Origin: Brachypterus glaber
Taxonomy: Eukaryota > Arthropoda > Insecta > Coleoptera > Kateretidae
DNA length: 64,000 nucleotides
Reading direction: 5' to 3'
Assembly (NCBI GenBank): GCA_958510825.1
Contig: OY294047.1
Span: forward strand, 50,823,365-50,887,364
Shown here piece after piece: positions 23,933 through 34,023 of the stretch; positions within the stretch are counted from its first letter, which is position 1; every line of letters starts with the position of its first letter. The notes beneath the pieces are model-generated. The model made no database searches. It was not told the DNA's origin and saw only the letters and a list, made by a program, of their open reading frames with translations. The position numbers and the translations under genes were made by a program.

Positions 23933-24150
23933 TATAGTCATATTCAAGTCGCATGCGACTTGCAAAACAACTTTACACTACGATATTTCAGGAACGCTTT
24001 GAGACAGAGACTTATTATTTGGAATAAAGATTATTATAGTAAAAAAAAATTGTTTCTTATTTCATGTCTCTATGTCAAAGAGTTCTTAAAATATCATAGT
24101 GTAAAGTTGTTTTGCAAGTCGCTTGCGACTTTAATACGACTATATACTGA
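23933..24150. repeat. Foldback element upstream of HADH
   Basis: TATTCAAGTCGCATGCGACT, then TTGCAAAACAACTTTACACT, is answered inverted by AGTGTAAAGTTGTTTTGCAA and GTCGCTTGCGACTTTAATAC. AAGTCGCATGCGACTT is itself a perfect palindrome in each arm (one base off in the right arm). Confidence 0.8.
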
Positions 24151-24405
24151 ATTATTGCGTGACGTCACGTTCCTGACTCCGTCCCTGTCTACTATTCTTA
24201 ATACCCCCTCGAATCTCGGATAGAAAGTCCACCAAAACAAAATACATTTGTTAACCATACTTTTCAGTCATTTAAAAAGAGATACCAACGTTATCAAAAA
24301 ATATCCTACTCGTTTATCGGTAAACAAAAAAAAACAATTTAAGTCTGAAGTGCAGACATCTAATTCTCCAAAGTGCAGTCTACAGTGAGTTGGCACAGTG
24401 TAAAG
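24151..24405 (+). promoter_or_regulatory. HADH: HADH promoter and 5' UTR region
   Basis: The interval between the upstream foldback element and the ATG. No TATA box is evident. TTCAGTCATT near 24265 is an initiator-like match. The transcription start cannot be fixed by eye. Confidence 0.4.
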
Positions 24406-24522
24406 ATGGCTTCCAGTAGTTTAAATGTGATTAAAAGAGGTTTTTCATCCTCAGCGGTAAAAAATGCGATTCAAAATGTTACCGTCATCGGGGGTGGCCT
24501 TATGGGCTCTGGAATTGCTCAA
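24406..24522 (+). CDS. HADH: HADH exon 1
   Basis: 39 codons: presequence plus the glycine-rich NAD-binding loop. Ends exactly after CAA (Gln39), with donor GTAAGA. Confidence 0.93.
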
Positions 24523-27500
24523 GTAAGATTTTGTATTTTTTTTGCTAATAGAGCAAGATATATGGCTCGAAAAATAGTTTTTAAATAAAGTTTTTATATT
24601 TTATTACGTAACTGGAACGAAGTTGATTTTGGAATTAAAAACCTATTTTTTAAAACAGAAAAAACGAGTTTCAAATTTTAGAATAAATAGCCGGGTACAA
24701 GATCAAAGTACAAGGCATACAATGTATTCCCTGTTGCCATGTTGTGCATCTTATCCAGTGTCGGACTGGGTAGCCCAAGGCTAGTGAGATTTGTAACCTA
24801 GGGGCCCCAAGTATTTAATTTATTCCCTCCCAAAAATTTTGATGACTAAAAAAAGGTCCTCATCCCAAAAAAAAAGCTTTGTCCCCGACAGTTTTTACCA
24901 AAAACAAGAAAACCACCCCTCCCAAATCCCAAAATTATGATGACTAAAAAAAGGGCGTCACCCTCGCAAAAAAAAATTTATGACTGGAAAAAAAAAGTCC
25001 TCACCTCAAAAAAAAACATCACTCGGGGGGCTCTCAAAAGGGGACCTCGTAAGATTTTTCTCGCTATCTCACCTGTCCAGTCCGACACTGATCTTATCAC
25101 AATGAAATTTTACTGCTGCTAAAATACAAGAATTGAAAAATTTGTCTGTCGGTCCGGGAAATTTGTGACCACGATAACTCAGGAACGCTTTGGGTTAAAG
25201 ACTTCAAATTGGACCATAGGTTGATTATGCAAAGTTCTAGGCTGGGATTGTTTTTGGTAAAAATCGGGTTGGGATAAGGTGGTAAAATAGGGTAAAAACA
25301 ATTTTTTTTCAAAAACATTTTATTTTATTTTTCGTTTTATAAAAAAGAAACTTTTTTTGAAAAAAAAAATGTAAAAATTGAAAAAAAAAAGATTTTTTTT
25401 TTAATTTTTGTTTTTGATTTTAATAAACCTAGGCCTATAGGGAAAAGTATTATTAAGTTGGCAGCAGTTTTTTATATGTAGGTACATTTATCTGTATTTT
25501 TTTTTGTTTAATGTGTAGATAAATAAAGGGGTTATTTTTCATATTTGAGGGGGGCATGACCAGCAAAGGTGGGCCATGGTCATCTAAATAACTAAAAGAT
25601 ATACAAAATTTCAACCAAATACCCAAAGGGTACCTATACAAATTTTAGCTAAATTATGGACCAAAGGGGTCTATGGCCCACCTAGGTCAAAAAGATTTAT
25701 GACGATTTTAGCTTGTATTTAAAAAATGTTGTAGTAGTAGGGTCAAAGTGCCCCTTTGAAAGGGATAAAATTTATTTGTATAAATTGATAAAGAATCAAT
25801 AATAGCAGTAGGTATATTTAAAAGATAAATCTGGCAACAATGTGTCTCGACAAGTAAACGAAGTTGTTAACATAGGTCACGAGTTTAAACAGGGACGTAT
25901 TTAGAAAAAGCCTAGTTATAACTATACGTAAGAAATGTAATTTTTTTACAAAAAGTTACTTTAAATTTGAATAAAATTAGTTAGAAACAAAAAACTGCTG
26001 CCAAAAAAATAATGCTAGGTTCATTAAAATCAAAAACGAAAAAAATAACAAAAAAACTTTTGGTTTTTCAAAAAAAAAAAAATTTTTTCAAAAAAAGTTT
26101 CTTTTTTTGTAAACTAAAAATAAATTTAAAAAAATGTGTTTTTGAAAAAAAATGTTTTTACCCCATTTTACCCCAATCCGATTTTTACCAAAATCAATCC
26201 CAGCCTAGAACTTTAGATAATCAACCTATGGTCCAAATTGGAAGTCTTTAGCCCGAAGCGTTCTTGAGTTATCGTGGTCACAAATTTCCCGGACACACAG
26301 ACCGACCGGCAGACAGATTTTTTTTACGGAAATCGTATTTTTAGGACATAAAACGTCAAGAAACGTAAAAAAAGCAATAAAATTTTTTCGAAATTTTTTT
26401 ACTAACGCAAGACTTTCCTTGGGGAAAGAAATAAACATCTCAAAATAAAAATTTTGGTATATTTTTTTCTACACATAGGTAGCAGCCCAAGCTGGAAACA
26501 ATGTAACCCTAGTAGAAGTCAGCCCAGAACAGATCAAAAAAGCGCAACAAATGATCGGTGGAAGTCTGTCTCGCGTCGCCAAAAAACTCAAAAAAGACGA
26601 GCTAGACACCAAAAAATTTATCGACGAAATCCAGGGAAGAATAAAGGGCACTACTGATTTAAACGAGGCCGCTAAAGACAGTGACTTGATTTTAGAAGCC
26701 GTCGTAGAAAATATGGATGTCAAACATAAAATGTTTAAAACTTTGGATGAAATTGCGCCCCAGAAAACCATTTTTGCATCAAACACTAGCTCACTGTCTA
26801 TCACTGAGATTGCTTCAGTCACAAACAGAAAAGATAGGTAAGTTTAGCATGTATTTATCGGAGGATTGGTGTAGTGGACTACCGCGTCGTACTTGACGAG
26901 TTTACTACCCAAAATAGCGCGAGTTCGATTCTCACCGGCGCCGATTTGCCTTTTTCAGTTAATTAATAATTGAAATTTGGCGAAGGCGTAAGTGAAGCGG
27001 ACACTCCCTATAAATTGGTTCGAAAGTCAATTAAAGCCGGTGGTTCCCTCTACTACTAGCCCACACAAGTTCTGGACTTAGGGGATGCTTAATTAAGAAG
27101 AATAGTACGAGGTTAAACAAAAATGTAATGTAATGTAATGTAGTTTCAGTTAAAAAAATAAAATAACACAAAAAAGGAAAACAAAAAAAAAAAGGAAAAT
27201 AATCGATAAAAATCATATATTTTTTTTTTCGGAAATAGGAAAACATACGGTATAAAGAGCAGAAATTTTTTCCAACTTTTACCCAAGACTAGCATTTTTC
27301 TAACTATTTGCAATATAATGTCAGAAACTTAATGATTAAAAAAAGTCTTCAACCCCATAATTTTCCTAACTGGTTACTTAACACCTTGTTTTTATTATTG
27401 TAGATTTGGAGGTTTGCACTTTTTTAACCCCGTCCCAATGATGAGACTCTTGGAGGTAGTTCGTACGCAACAAACGTCTGATGAGACCTACAAGGCAATG

Positions 27501-28961
27501 ATGGAATGGGGAAAAACTATTGGAAAAACTTGCATCACTTGCAAAGACACCCCTGGATTTGTAGTCAACAGGCTATTAGTGCCCTATATTGCTGAAGCTA
27601 TTAGGATGTTGGAAAGAGGTGAGGTTACTACATATGTTTATTTACGGAGATAAAGCCGAATCATAATTAACCTTTTAAGGTTTAGTAGTACTTTTATAAG
27701 GAGTATAATTACCAAATTAGGGTATGTGACTAATTATGATCATCTAAGTCGAGTTCTATGATTAAAAGTTACATTAAAAAAGAAGTGATATTTGTAGTTG
27801 TGGCCATTTGGCAGAAATGGGCCATAATATATCATTAGGCCCTAATATATTTGAAATAAATATGTACATCATACGCAATAATTGTTTATTTACTAAGTTA
27901 TTCAGGAGCGGCGGTGGCTCAGTCGTGAACACCTCGATCTAGTAACCAAGAGGCCGGGGTTTAATCCTCGGATGTGGAACAACTTTTTCATAGAAATAAA
28001 ATACCGTCGTTTGGACTTTTCCCACCATGTTGGCTTGTGCTGCCGAAGATCTAAGCACACAGTACAGAAAAAGGTTTGCAGTGGATAATGCCGCACTAGC
28101 ACTCGGACCTGTGATACTACCCGGGGGCACCGAAAGGGAGCAGCAAGGTAGCTGTCAGGTCTGTTGGACGAGCTCTCTTTAGGGACTTTCAAGAAGCAAC
28201 CAGGATCTGTACTAAGGCTGCAAGCGAAAATGATCCTTAAGCAGTTTGGCGCCGGTCCAAGTGCACTGACAGCCAATAAACTTAAGGATCAAAGCCGCTC
28301 ACTTAGCCAAAAAAGCCGACAACACGAGGTTCAGATTCCTCGCTGAACTGTAGGTCCCGGGGTATAACAATAAAAATCATCGTTAGAGTAGAAAAACTAG
28401 TAACACAGGGGTAGGCAAAAAGGACCAATATGGTCTAGTTGCCACGGTCATTTTGAAGTGTTTCGCCTCTGTTAATGGTATAGGAAAATAGCGTTTTAGG
28501 GGGGGGGTCCAAAATGATCAAAATTTGCGTTACGTAATACTTGAACGTTCCCTTAGCGGGTTAAAATAAAATTAAAAATTGATTGAAAAAAAAAGAAAAA
28601 TTGAGTTTTTACGTTACCACTTTCTTGAAAACGTACTCGATTCATTTTAATTATGCTCCAGCCTCATTTTTCTAAATAAACGAATGTAGTATCCTAACTT
28701 ATTTTTTCTATTTTTATTTTAGGTGATGCTTCAAAAGAAGATATCGACACAGCTATGAAATTAGGGGCTGGTTACCCAATGGGCCCCATAGAACTAGCAG
28801 ACTACACAGGTCTGGACACCACATCTTCTATCATGAGAGGCTGGAATCAAAAATTCCCTAATGAGGCACTGTTTAAACCTTTGGAATCTTCAGAAAAATT
28901 GGTTAAGGAAGGGAAATTGGGTAGAAAAACTGGAGAAGGTTTCTACAAGTATAACAAATAA
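24406..28961 (+). CDS. HADH: Mitochondrial L-3-hydroxyacyl-CoA dehydrogenase (HADH), complete gene
   Basis: Four exons (24406-24522, 26479-26837, 27404-27618, 28723-28961) join in frame to 309 aa; the mammalian enzyme is about 314. It oxidises L-3-hydroxyacyl-CoA to 3-ketoacyl-CoA with NAD+ in mitochondrial beta-oxidation of short and medium chains (family knowledge). Seen: a basic, Ser-rich presequence (residues 1-20), the Rossmann NAD motif [13 protein letters not shown] (27-39), [10 protein letters not shown] and [14 protein letters not shown]. The catalytic dyad is His164 in LHFFNPVP and Glu176 in LLEVV, with the family's 12-residue spacing. [15 protein letters not shown] follows, then the C-terminal dimer domain with [14 protein letters not shown] and [13 protein letters not shown]. 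The ATG at 24406 is chosen because a presequence follows directly and no in-frame ATG lies upstream in the exon. Introns carry a hAT MITE, a 1.2-kb palindrome and two SINEs. Confidence 0.95.
24756..25090. mobile_element. hAT-like MITE in HADH intron 1
   Basis: The perfect 8-bp duplication ATCTTATC (24748-24755 and 25091-25098) flanks termini CAGTGTCGGACTGG and, inverted, CCAGTCCGACACTG. The CAGTG...CACTG ends and 8-bp duplication are hAT signatures. 335 bp, no transposase. The interior has C/A-rich direct repeats (GATGACTAAAAAAAGG twice). Confidence 0.88.
25141..26320. repeat. Large palindrome, about 1.2 kb, in HADH intron 1
   Basis: The left arm (GTCTGTCGGTCCGGGAAATT, GTGACCACGATAACTCAGGA, TTCTAGGCTGGGATTG) is answered by an inverted right arm (CAATCCCAGCCTAGAA, TTGAGTTATCGTGGTCACAA, TTTCCCGGACACACAGACCG). 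Inner arms GGCAGCAGTTTTTTA / AAAAAACTGCTGCC continue toward the loop. Related single arms occur near 37690, 39100, 51460 and 61110. Confidence 0.82.
26479..26837 (+). CDS. HADH: HADH exon 2
   Basis: Acceptor CTACACATAG, donor GATAG|GTAAGT; 359 nt. Encodes [20 protein letters not shown] through [20 protein letters not shown], the rest of the NAD domain. Ends two bases into Arg159. Confidence 0.94.
26860..27142 (+). mobile_element. tRNA-derived SINE in HADH intron 2
   Basis: The head has a box A-like TTGGTGTAGTGGACTA and a box B GAGTTCGATTCTC about 50 bp later, the internal RNA polymerase III promoter of a tRNA. A tRNA-unrelated body follows and the 3' end is an ATGTA repeat (27122-27142). This is the usual SINE layout. 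No clear target duplication was found, so the exact ends are approximate. Confidence 0.72.
27404..27618 (+). CDS. HADH: HADH exon 3
   Basis: Acceptor TATTGTAG, donor AGAG|GTGAGG; 215 nt. Carries the catalytic His164 (LHFFNP) and Glu176 and the [12 protein letters not shown] strand. Confidence 0.94.
27906..28380 (+). mobile_element. Composite (dimeric) tRNA-derived SINE in HADH intron 3
   Basis: The 5' head has box A GTGGCTCAGTCGTGAA and box B-like CCGGGGTTTAATCCTCGG. A second box B-like GAGGTTCAGATTCCTC lies at 28326-28341 near the 3' end, preceded by a weak box A-like CACTTAGCC. About 330 bp of GC-richer sequence separates them. Pol III promoter boxes at both ends suggest a dimeric SINE. 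Ends set from the GC shift and an A/T tail (AACAATAAAAATC); no target duplication recognised. Confidence 0.6.
28440..28555 (-). mobile_element. Fragment of the TTACGTAATACTTGAACG MITE
   Basis: GGTATAGGAAAATAGCG, then GTTACGTAATACTTGAACGT, corresponds in inverse to CAAGTATTACGTAACGC ... CGCTATTTTCCTATACC at 42130-42210. Only half the element is present. It contains a run of nine G at about 28500-28508. Confidence 0.6.
28723..28961 (+). CDS. HADH: HADH exon 4 with stop codon
   Basis: Acceptor TTATTTTAG. Encodes [20 protein letters not shown] through [13 protein letters not shown] and TAA at 28959-28961, the alpha-helical C-terminal domain. Confidence 0.94.
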
Positions 28962-29330
28962 GAGAAAAACGCATTGGCCTATTTCACGTCTTCAAATATA
29001 ATATTTTTCGATATTTTGGTCAAAAAACTTTTTTGGGGTTGTGCATTTTATGCATATTTTAAAATTTGTGCAAGCAGAAATACAACAGTGTATATAACAT
29101 AATTAGGTTAATAGAATGGCTGTTAATTTTTTTTTGTGTACATAATATGTAATATGCTGATGTATTTCCTTGTGTTTCAAATTTATTCTACCCCGAAACG
29201 GGGGGGGGGGGGGGTTCCCCATGTTATAAACACTGTATTTTTAATTGTATTGAGTAAAAGTATGTAAAACCTTTTTATATGTAATAATAGATTTATTTTG
29301 TATTAAATTTATCGCAATAAAACATTTTTC
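28962..29330 (+). other. HADH: HADH 3' UTR
   Basis: From the TAA to shortly after AATAAA at 29316-29321. Contains a 15-G run (29200-29214). Confidence 0.65.
29316..29321 (+). terminator. HADH: HADH polyadenylation signal
   Basis: Canonical AATAAA, 355 nt after the stop codon. It is the best-placed signal for this gene. Confidence 0.65.
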
Positions 29331-29516
29331 TATTTATTTTTCCTCTTTATTCTATTGGCAATGATTAAGTACTAGGACAAGAATATGACAAGGATTTTTT
29401 TTTTTATCAAAATTTGAAGTTTAAATAACGGAAGGAAAAAAACACAAATTATCAAAAATAGCTATAACATGCAGTTCAAGAAACTTTTGAAACACTGTAG
29501 AGCAATAGACATAGTT

Positions 29517-30364
29517 TAGTAAAATAATAAATTTAAATGGCCATAAATTTACACAGGCTGATATTTTAAAGGGTAGTAGTGGAACAGGGTGATTTGCGTA
29601 AGGGGTGTCTGATATCTTGAATTTTAGGGGTGAATGCGGTTATCTCGTTAAATATACATCTTACGATAAAAATGCGTATTACCAATTTTGTTAAGGAGCA
29701 AATTTCCAACAATTTTTGTTAAAATCATTTTTTTATTATATTAATAACAATCAAGTTATATTCAAAAATAGCCATGTTGGAGTTGAAATGGTTTTGTTGA
29801 TTTTTCAGCAAAATTATTCAAATTATTCATATGAGGATATGGTTATGAGCAAACTTGTAGCTCTTGAAATGCTCTATTAGTTTTACATATTATGAATTTT
29901 CAAAGGTACTTTTGTACGGTTACAGACGGCGCAACTCGTCTTTCAGCGTCCACTGTAACCAAACCAAAATACTTATGAAATTTCATGATAAAATAAAATT
30001 TCATGTAATTTTATGTATAATTTCAATAGAGAATTTCAAGAGCTACAAGTTTGCTCTTAACCACTTTTATCCTCCGGTGAATAATTTGGCTGAAAAATAA
30101 AAAAAAAACAATTTCACCCCCAACATGGTAATTTTTTAATATTTATAACTCGATTGCTATTAATATATTAAAAAAATGATTCAAAGATTTTTTTTTTTAA
30201 ATTGGTAATATGCCTTTTAATCGTAAGATGCATATTTAACGTATCTAGCAAATCACCCGGTGAAAAACTAACAGTGTTCTGTTACCATCCACTTCTACCC
30301 TTTAAAATATTATTTTATATATTTATTGCAATTTCAACATGAAATTTCTCGTTATTTGACTGGA
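29517..30364. mobile_element. Foldback element, family shared with 34771-35230, copy 1
   Basis: Arms carry GATATTTTAAAGGGTAGTAG, GGTGATTTGCGTAAGGGGTG and CTTGAATTTTAGGGGTGAAT, with their inverses at 30200-30310. The right end GTTATTTGACTGGA is identical to the right end of the second copy. The interior has a second, inner palindrome (GAGCTACAAGTTTGCTCTTA). Confidence 0.75.
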
Positions 30365-30370
30365 CTAATA

Positions 30371-30875
30371 CTGCCCTGCTAAGACAAGTTGTCCTATCTG
30401 CAAATTAGATGTTTTGATATATGGTCAGTTTTACTGTTTTTGTTTGCACTTTTTGAAAACATGTTTAAATAAATATGGCGTTGGGTTCTGCTTTATTTTA
30501 AATCAAAAATACGTGATATCCTTTGAAAAAAAAAATATTTTTTTTGTCAGAAAAAGTCATACTAAATACATTTGTTCTATCTGAGAAAGTTAGGACAAAA
30601 TGATCTAAAAAGTCCAATCAAATTACTAAGATCTGTAAAGTTAGTCCTAGTCCTGACTTATTCGTCTAGTAAAGACTAGTTAGGACAATTTTATTTAGAA
30701 AACATTAAAAATTTTCTACATAGGACAAACATCTTAGGCTAATTTTTAGGATTTGGGTTTTAGATAGGACATTTCTTTTTAGTAGGCACATGGGGCTAGT
30801 GTAAAGTAACACAATGGTGTGCTTATCTCAATAAGTGAATTTTTGCAGATAGGACAACTTGTCTTATCAGGGCAG
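30371..30875. mobile_element. MITE with CTGCCCTG ends
   Basis: Termini CTGCCCTGCTAAGACAAGTT and, inverted, AACTTGTCTTATCAGGGCAG lie between AATA direct repeats (30367-30370, 30876-30879). The interior repeats TAGGACA at least five times. No ORF. Confidence 0.75.
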
Positions 30876-30891
30876 AATAGGCAGGTTTGTT

Positions 30892-32294
30892 TAGGGACCC
30901 TATATATAATGACATTAAACTTCACACAAAGGGTTGAGACACGCTTTGATTTTGAGGTTAAAATGGCAACCAAGCACTAGTATTGTTAAACAATGAAAGA
31001 CAATGGTTTTATCCAAAGTGCTTTGGTGCCAAATCTAAATCTAGTAATAATTATGTCTAAATTTAATATAATTCTGTCAGATACAAAATCTGAGGTTATA
31101 GTTAAATGTCAACCCGAACAGAGGCGTCGATATTAATTAATATAATAATATTGTCATATTTAAGTGTCAGTGTCAAACTGAATATTTGGTCATCAAATTT
31201 ATTTATTTACGAAATTATGGTTTATAGTTTTATTATTGTACTTTTTTAAAGTGCCTACGAAAATACCTGTACAATTTAAATCAAGATTTACTTATGGAAT
31301 ATACTGACGACCGTCAGTGTTCGAATAATCTCGGAATTTTACCTAAACAGTTGAAATTACTTTTATTTGGAACTGAATTAATTTTGAAGAAAAGAATAAT
31401 ATAAATAAATAAGAGGAATGTAAAAAATTCAGGCATGTACCGAAGAATATGATCAACTAGTAGTTTTACTTTAGCAAACTAAAAATATTAAAAAAAAATA
31501 ATTTTATAGGTATTCCTTTAATGATAACTGCAGGTTTTTCATTATTGTTTTCTATGATAATTATAATAAAAATATACATTAAAACTTTGATTAGAACGTG
31601 TTTATTTTAGGCTTGCACTAGGCATGTTTATGTATTTTTTTTATTATAATCCAAAAAATATATTTTTTATTATTTAGTAATAAAATATGTTGAAGATTTT
31701 CATATATTAAAGTGTGTGCATACATAACAAATTTATATTTTTATAAGTTTTATACTTCGACGTTTTAAATCATAAATTCACGGCAAAACAGAAAGAATGA
31801 AAAGTGTACTATCCCAGCCAATACAGGATCAGCCAGGCACTAACGAATAAGGAAATACAATTCAATAACAAATTAAATATTTTATTAACGAAATTAAGGT
31901 AATTTACAAGTATGTATTTTCTTTTCTGCTGTTTGTTACTTTTGTGGTTTTAAATTGTTCAGTTCAGTTCAGCTTACTATTTTTAAATTTTTGATTTATC
32001 GAAAATCTTCCAATTCGGAAGATACATGCTTCTTTTCCATTCATTTAATAATGCATTGCATTTGGGGAATGGAAATAATATATATCCTGCATGGATAGAA
32101 TTACGACAGTTTACCACTGAACATTGTCGTGACATTTTTTCAAAAAACACGTCTATGGATATTTTGACAAGTAATGTCACTTCTACTATACCAATAGTGC
32201 CAATTCGCAAAAAAAACATAACCCTGCAGAAATTACTAAATTGGTGTCTCAACCCTTTGTGTGAAGTTAAATGTCACTTTATTTAGGGTCCCTA
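30892..32294 (-). mobile_element. P-element-like non-autonomous transposon with THAP fragment
   Basis: Near-identical 8-bp flanks GGTTTGTT (30884-30891) and GGTTAGTT (32295-32302) bracket inverted repeats of about 50 bp that start TAGGGACCCTA. Both share TTCACACAAAGGGTTGAGAC. Just inside the right repeat, on the minus strand, a frame opens with a THAP-type zinc finger. THAP domains are the N-terminal DNA-binding module of P-element transposases, which make 8-bp duplications (established). The rest of the 1.4 kb is AT-rich without transposase, so it is an internally degraded copy. Confidence 0.75.
31983..32135 (-). pseudogene. Truncated THAP zinc-finger (P-like transposase N-terminus)
   Basis: From the ATG at 32135: MSRQCSVVNCRNS, then GYILFPFPKCNALLNEWKRS and PNWKIFDKSKI, then TAA. 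It has the C-x4-C pair, the F-x-FP motif and the Trp typical of THAP domains. It stops where the C-x2-H half and the AVPTIF-type end should follow. It lies inside the transposon at 30892-32294, so it is best read as a transposase relic rather than a host gene. Confidence 0.75.
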
Positions 32295-32302
32295 GGTTAG
32301 TT

Positions 32303-32710
32303 AGGCTAGGTGGGGAGCTTGGTTGGTGTTAACTACCTACCTACCCTAACAAACCTACCTATCCGGTGCTCCCACTGTGTAAATAATAAATATTTTGTCT
32401 TAAAAATATAAAATTTAATATAGCGAATATTTCATATAAAGAATTATATAAAAAAAACTATTCAAAAATTTAACATCAAACGATTAAATAAAAAGTAATC
32501 AATAAGCTCTTTACCGCCTAAGCGTTGACAGTGTCCATATTTATTAATTATGTGAAATTTTGACACAATTTTTCAGTATTTTTCGCCTTGTGAAGAAAAT
32601 TCTACACTTTCGACCCTAAAATAAAGCATTTTTCATTTCTAGGAACATTTATTGTAATTATCAAGCAACCCCTTTTTTCTAAATTTAAATTAAATAATAG
32701 TTATTTATGG
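32303..32710. other. Spacer with CTACCTA/TAGGTAGG-type motifs
   Basis: GTGGGGAGC near 32311 and GTGCTCCCAC near 32367 could form an imperfect hairpin around AACTACCTACCTACCCTAAC. No gene. Confidence 0.35.
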
Positions 32711-33003
32711 TACTAGTGGGTAAAGTAAGATATTGCCCATGAGAAAATTAACCTGCGAGCCGTCTGCCAAGCAGGTTAATTTTCGAGAGGGCAATATCGG
32801 TTTACCCATGAGTGCCAGGTTTTATCCAATAAATAGCTTAGGAATTCATATTTTTATTAAAAATTTTAATGACATTTACAAGAAAATAATTTGACAAGTG
32901 ACAGTTGAGTGGATAAAATAAATAATTATCCACTCAATAAAGTAAAAGTCACGCGGGGGTTATTATTTAGTTTATCTATTATCTGTATATATTGGATAAA
33001 ATA
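32711..33003 (+). mobile_element. MITE with a hairpin head, copy 2
   Basis: The complete head is an inverted repeat: GGTACTAGTGGGTAAAG, GATATTGCCCATGAGAAAAT and TTAACCTGC against GCAGGTTAATTTTC, GGGCAATATC and GGTTTACCCATGAGTGCC. The body and TATTGGATAAAA end match copies at 22711 and 61440. Confidence 0.82.
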
Positions 33004-33356
33004 TTTAACATAAAGTTGCGTTTTAATTTTTTGAAAACATGATCTACATTTTATTATTTTTGATAAAATTAAGCCAATTTAAGCCTATTTTTTACCAACT
33101 AAAAATTTAAATGGAATGGAAAAAAAACAGGATTGCCATTGCACCACTATAAAAGAATTGTGTTATTCAATAATATATTATCCCACATTGTGAGATAACA
33201 GTAAGTTGTTAAATTTCTTCTTGAAAATATTTTAAACTTTTTGACTAAAATATTTAAAATTAAGCTTTTGATCAAATTAAATATTCGAAAAATCTATTTT
33301 TCAATCATCATACAGAGTGATATTGATGGATTGCATGTACAAAATTTGTAATCTTT
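33004..33356. other. AT-rich spacer
   Basis: No feature supported. Confidence 0.4.
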
Positions 33357-34020
33357 AAGGGGACTTTCATAATTGGAAAAAAAATAACTTTTTATTTTTT
33401 GTGAAAAGAATATTGTATAACTGATTTATTTTGGACATATTTATAAAACATATTAAGAATATTTTTTTTTTTGCATTTTTAGTTTATCTTGACTACTTCA
33501 GAGAGCGTCTTCCAAAAGACACTTTTTAAACGGGTCCACAGTTTTTGGGCTTCCTGTAACACATAGAGTAAAAATTCCAACGGGATTCTATTCATAAGAC
33601 TAAATACTAGTAACTAAACCTAAAAAATATTCTATTTTTAATATTTTTATCATTTTATAAACATTTTTCTTAAAATGAAAAAAAAACGCCATTTCATTTT
33701 TCAGAAAAATGTTTATAAAATCATAAAAATATTAAAAATAGAATATTTTTTAGGTTTAGTTACTAGTATTTAGTCTTATGAATAGAATCCCGTTGGAATT
33801 CTTACTCTATGTGTTACAGGAAGCCCAAAAACTGTGGAGCCGTTTAAAAAGCGTCTTTTGGAAGATGTCCTCTGAAGTGGTCAAGATGTACCAAAAATGC
33901 AAAAAAAAATTATATTCTTAATGTTTTATAAATATGTCCAAAAGAAATCAGTTCAATAAATACAATATTCATTTCACAAAAAAAAAATTAAAAGTTTATT
34001 TTTTCCAATTATCAAACGAA
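33357..34020. mobile_element. Foldback element, copy 2 of the 17.6-kb family
   Basis: Same order of arm blocks as 17577-18205, with high similarity: CACAGTTTTTGGGCTTCC, ACACATAGAGTAAAAATTCC, TAGTCTTATGAATAGAATCC. Extends outward to ATAATTGGAAAAAA / TTTTTTCCAATTAT. It directly abuts the next element. Confidence 0.82.
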
Positions 34021-34023
34021 CCC

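Noticed and set aside
26860..26940. A functional tRNA gene suggested by box A and box B
   Set aside because: The box A-box B region is followed by a SINE body and repeat tail, and acceptor-stem pairing is poor.
27902..28276. 124-aa minus-strand frame in HADH intron 3
   Set aside because: It lies wholly within the dimeric SINE and shows no protein motif.
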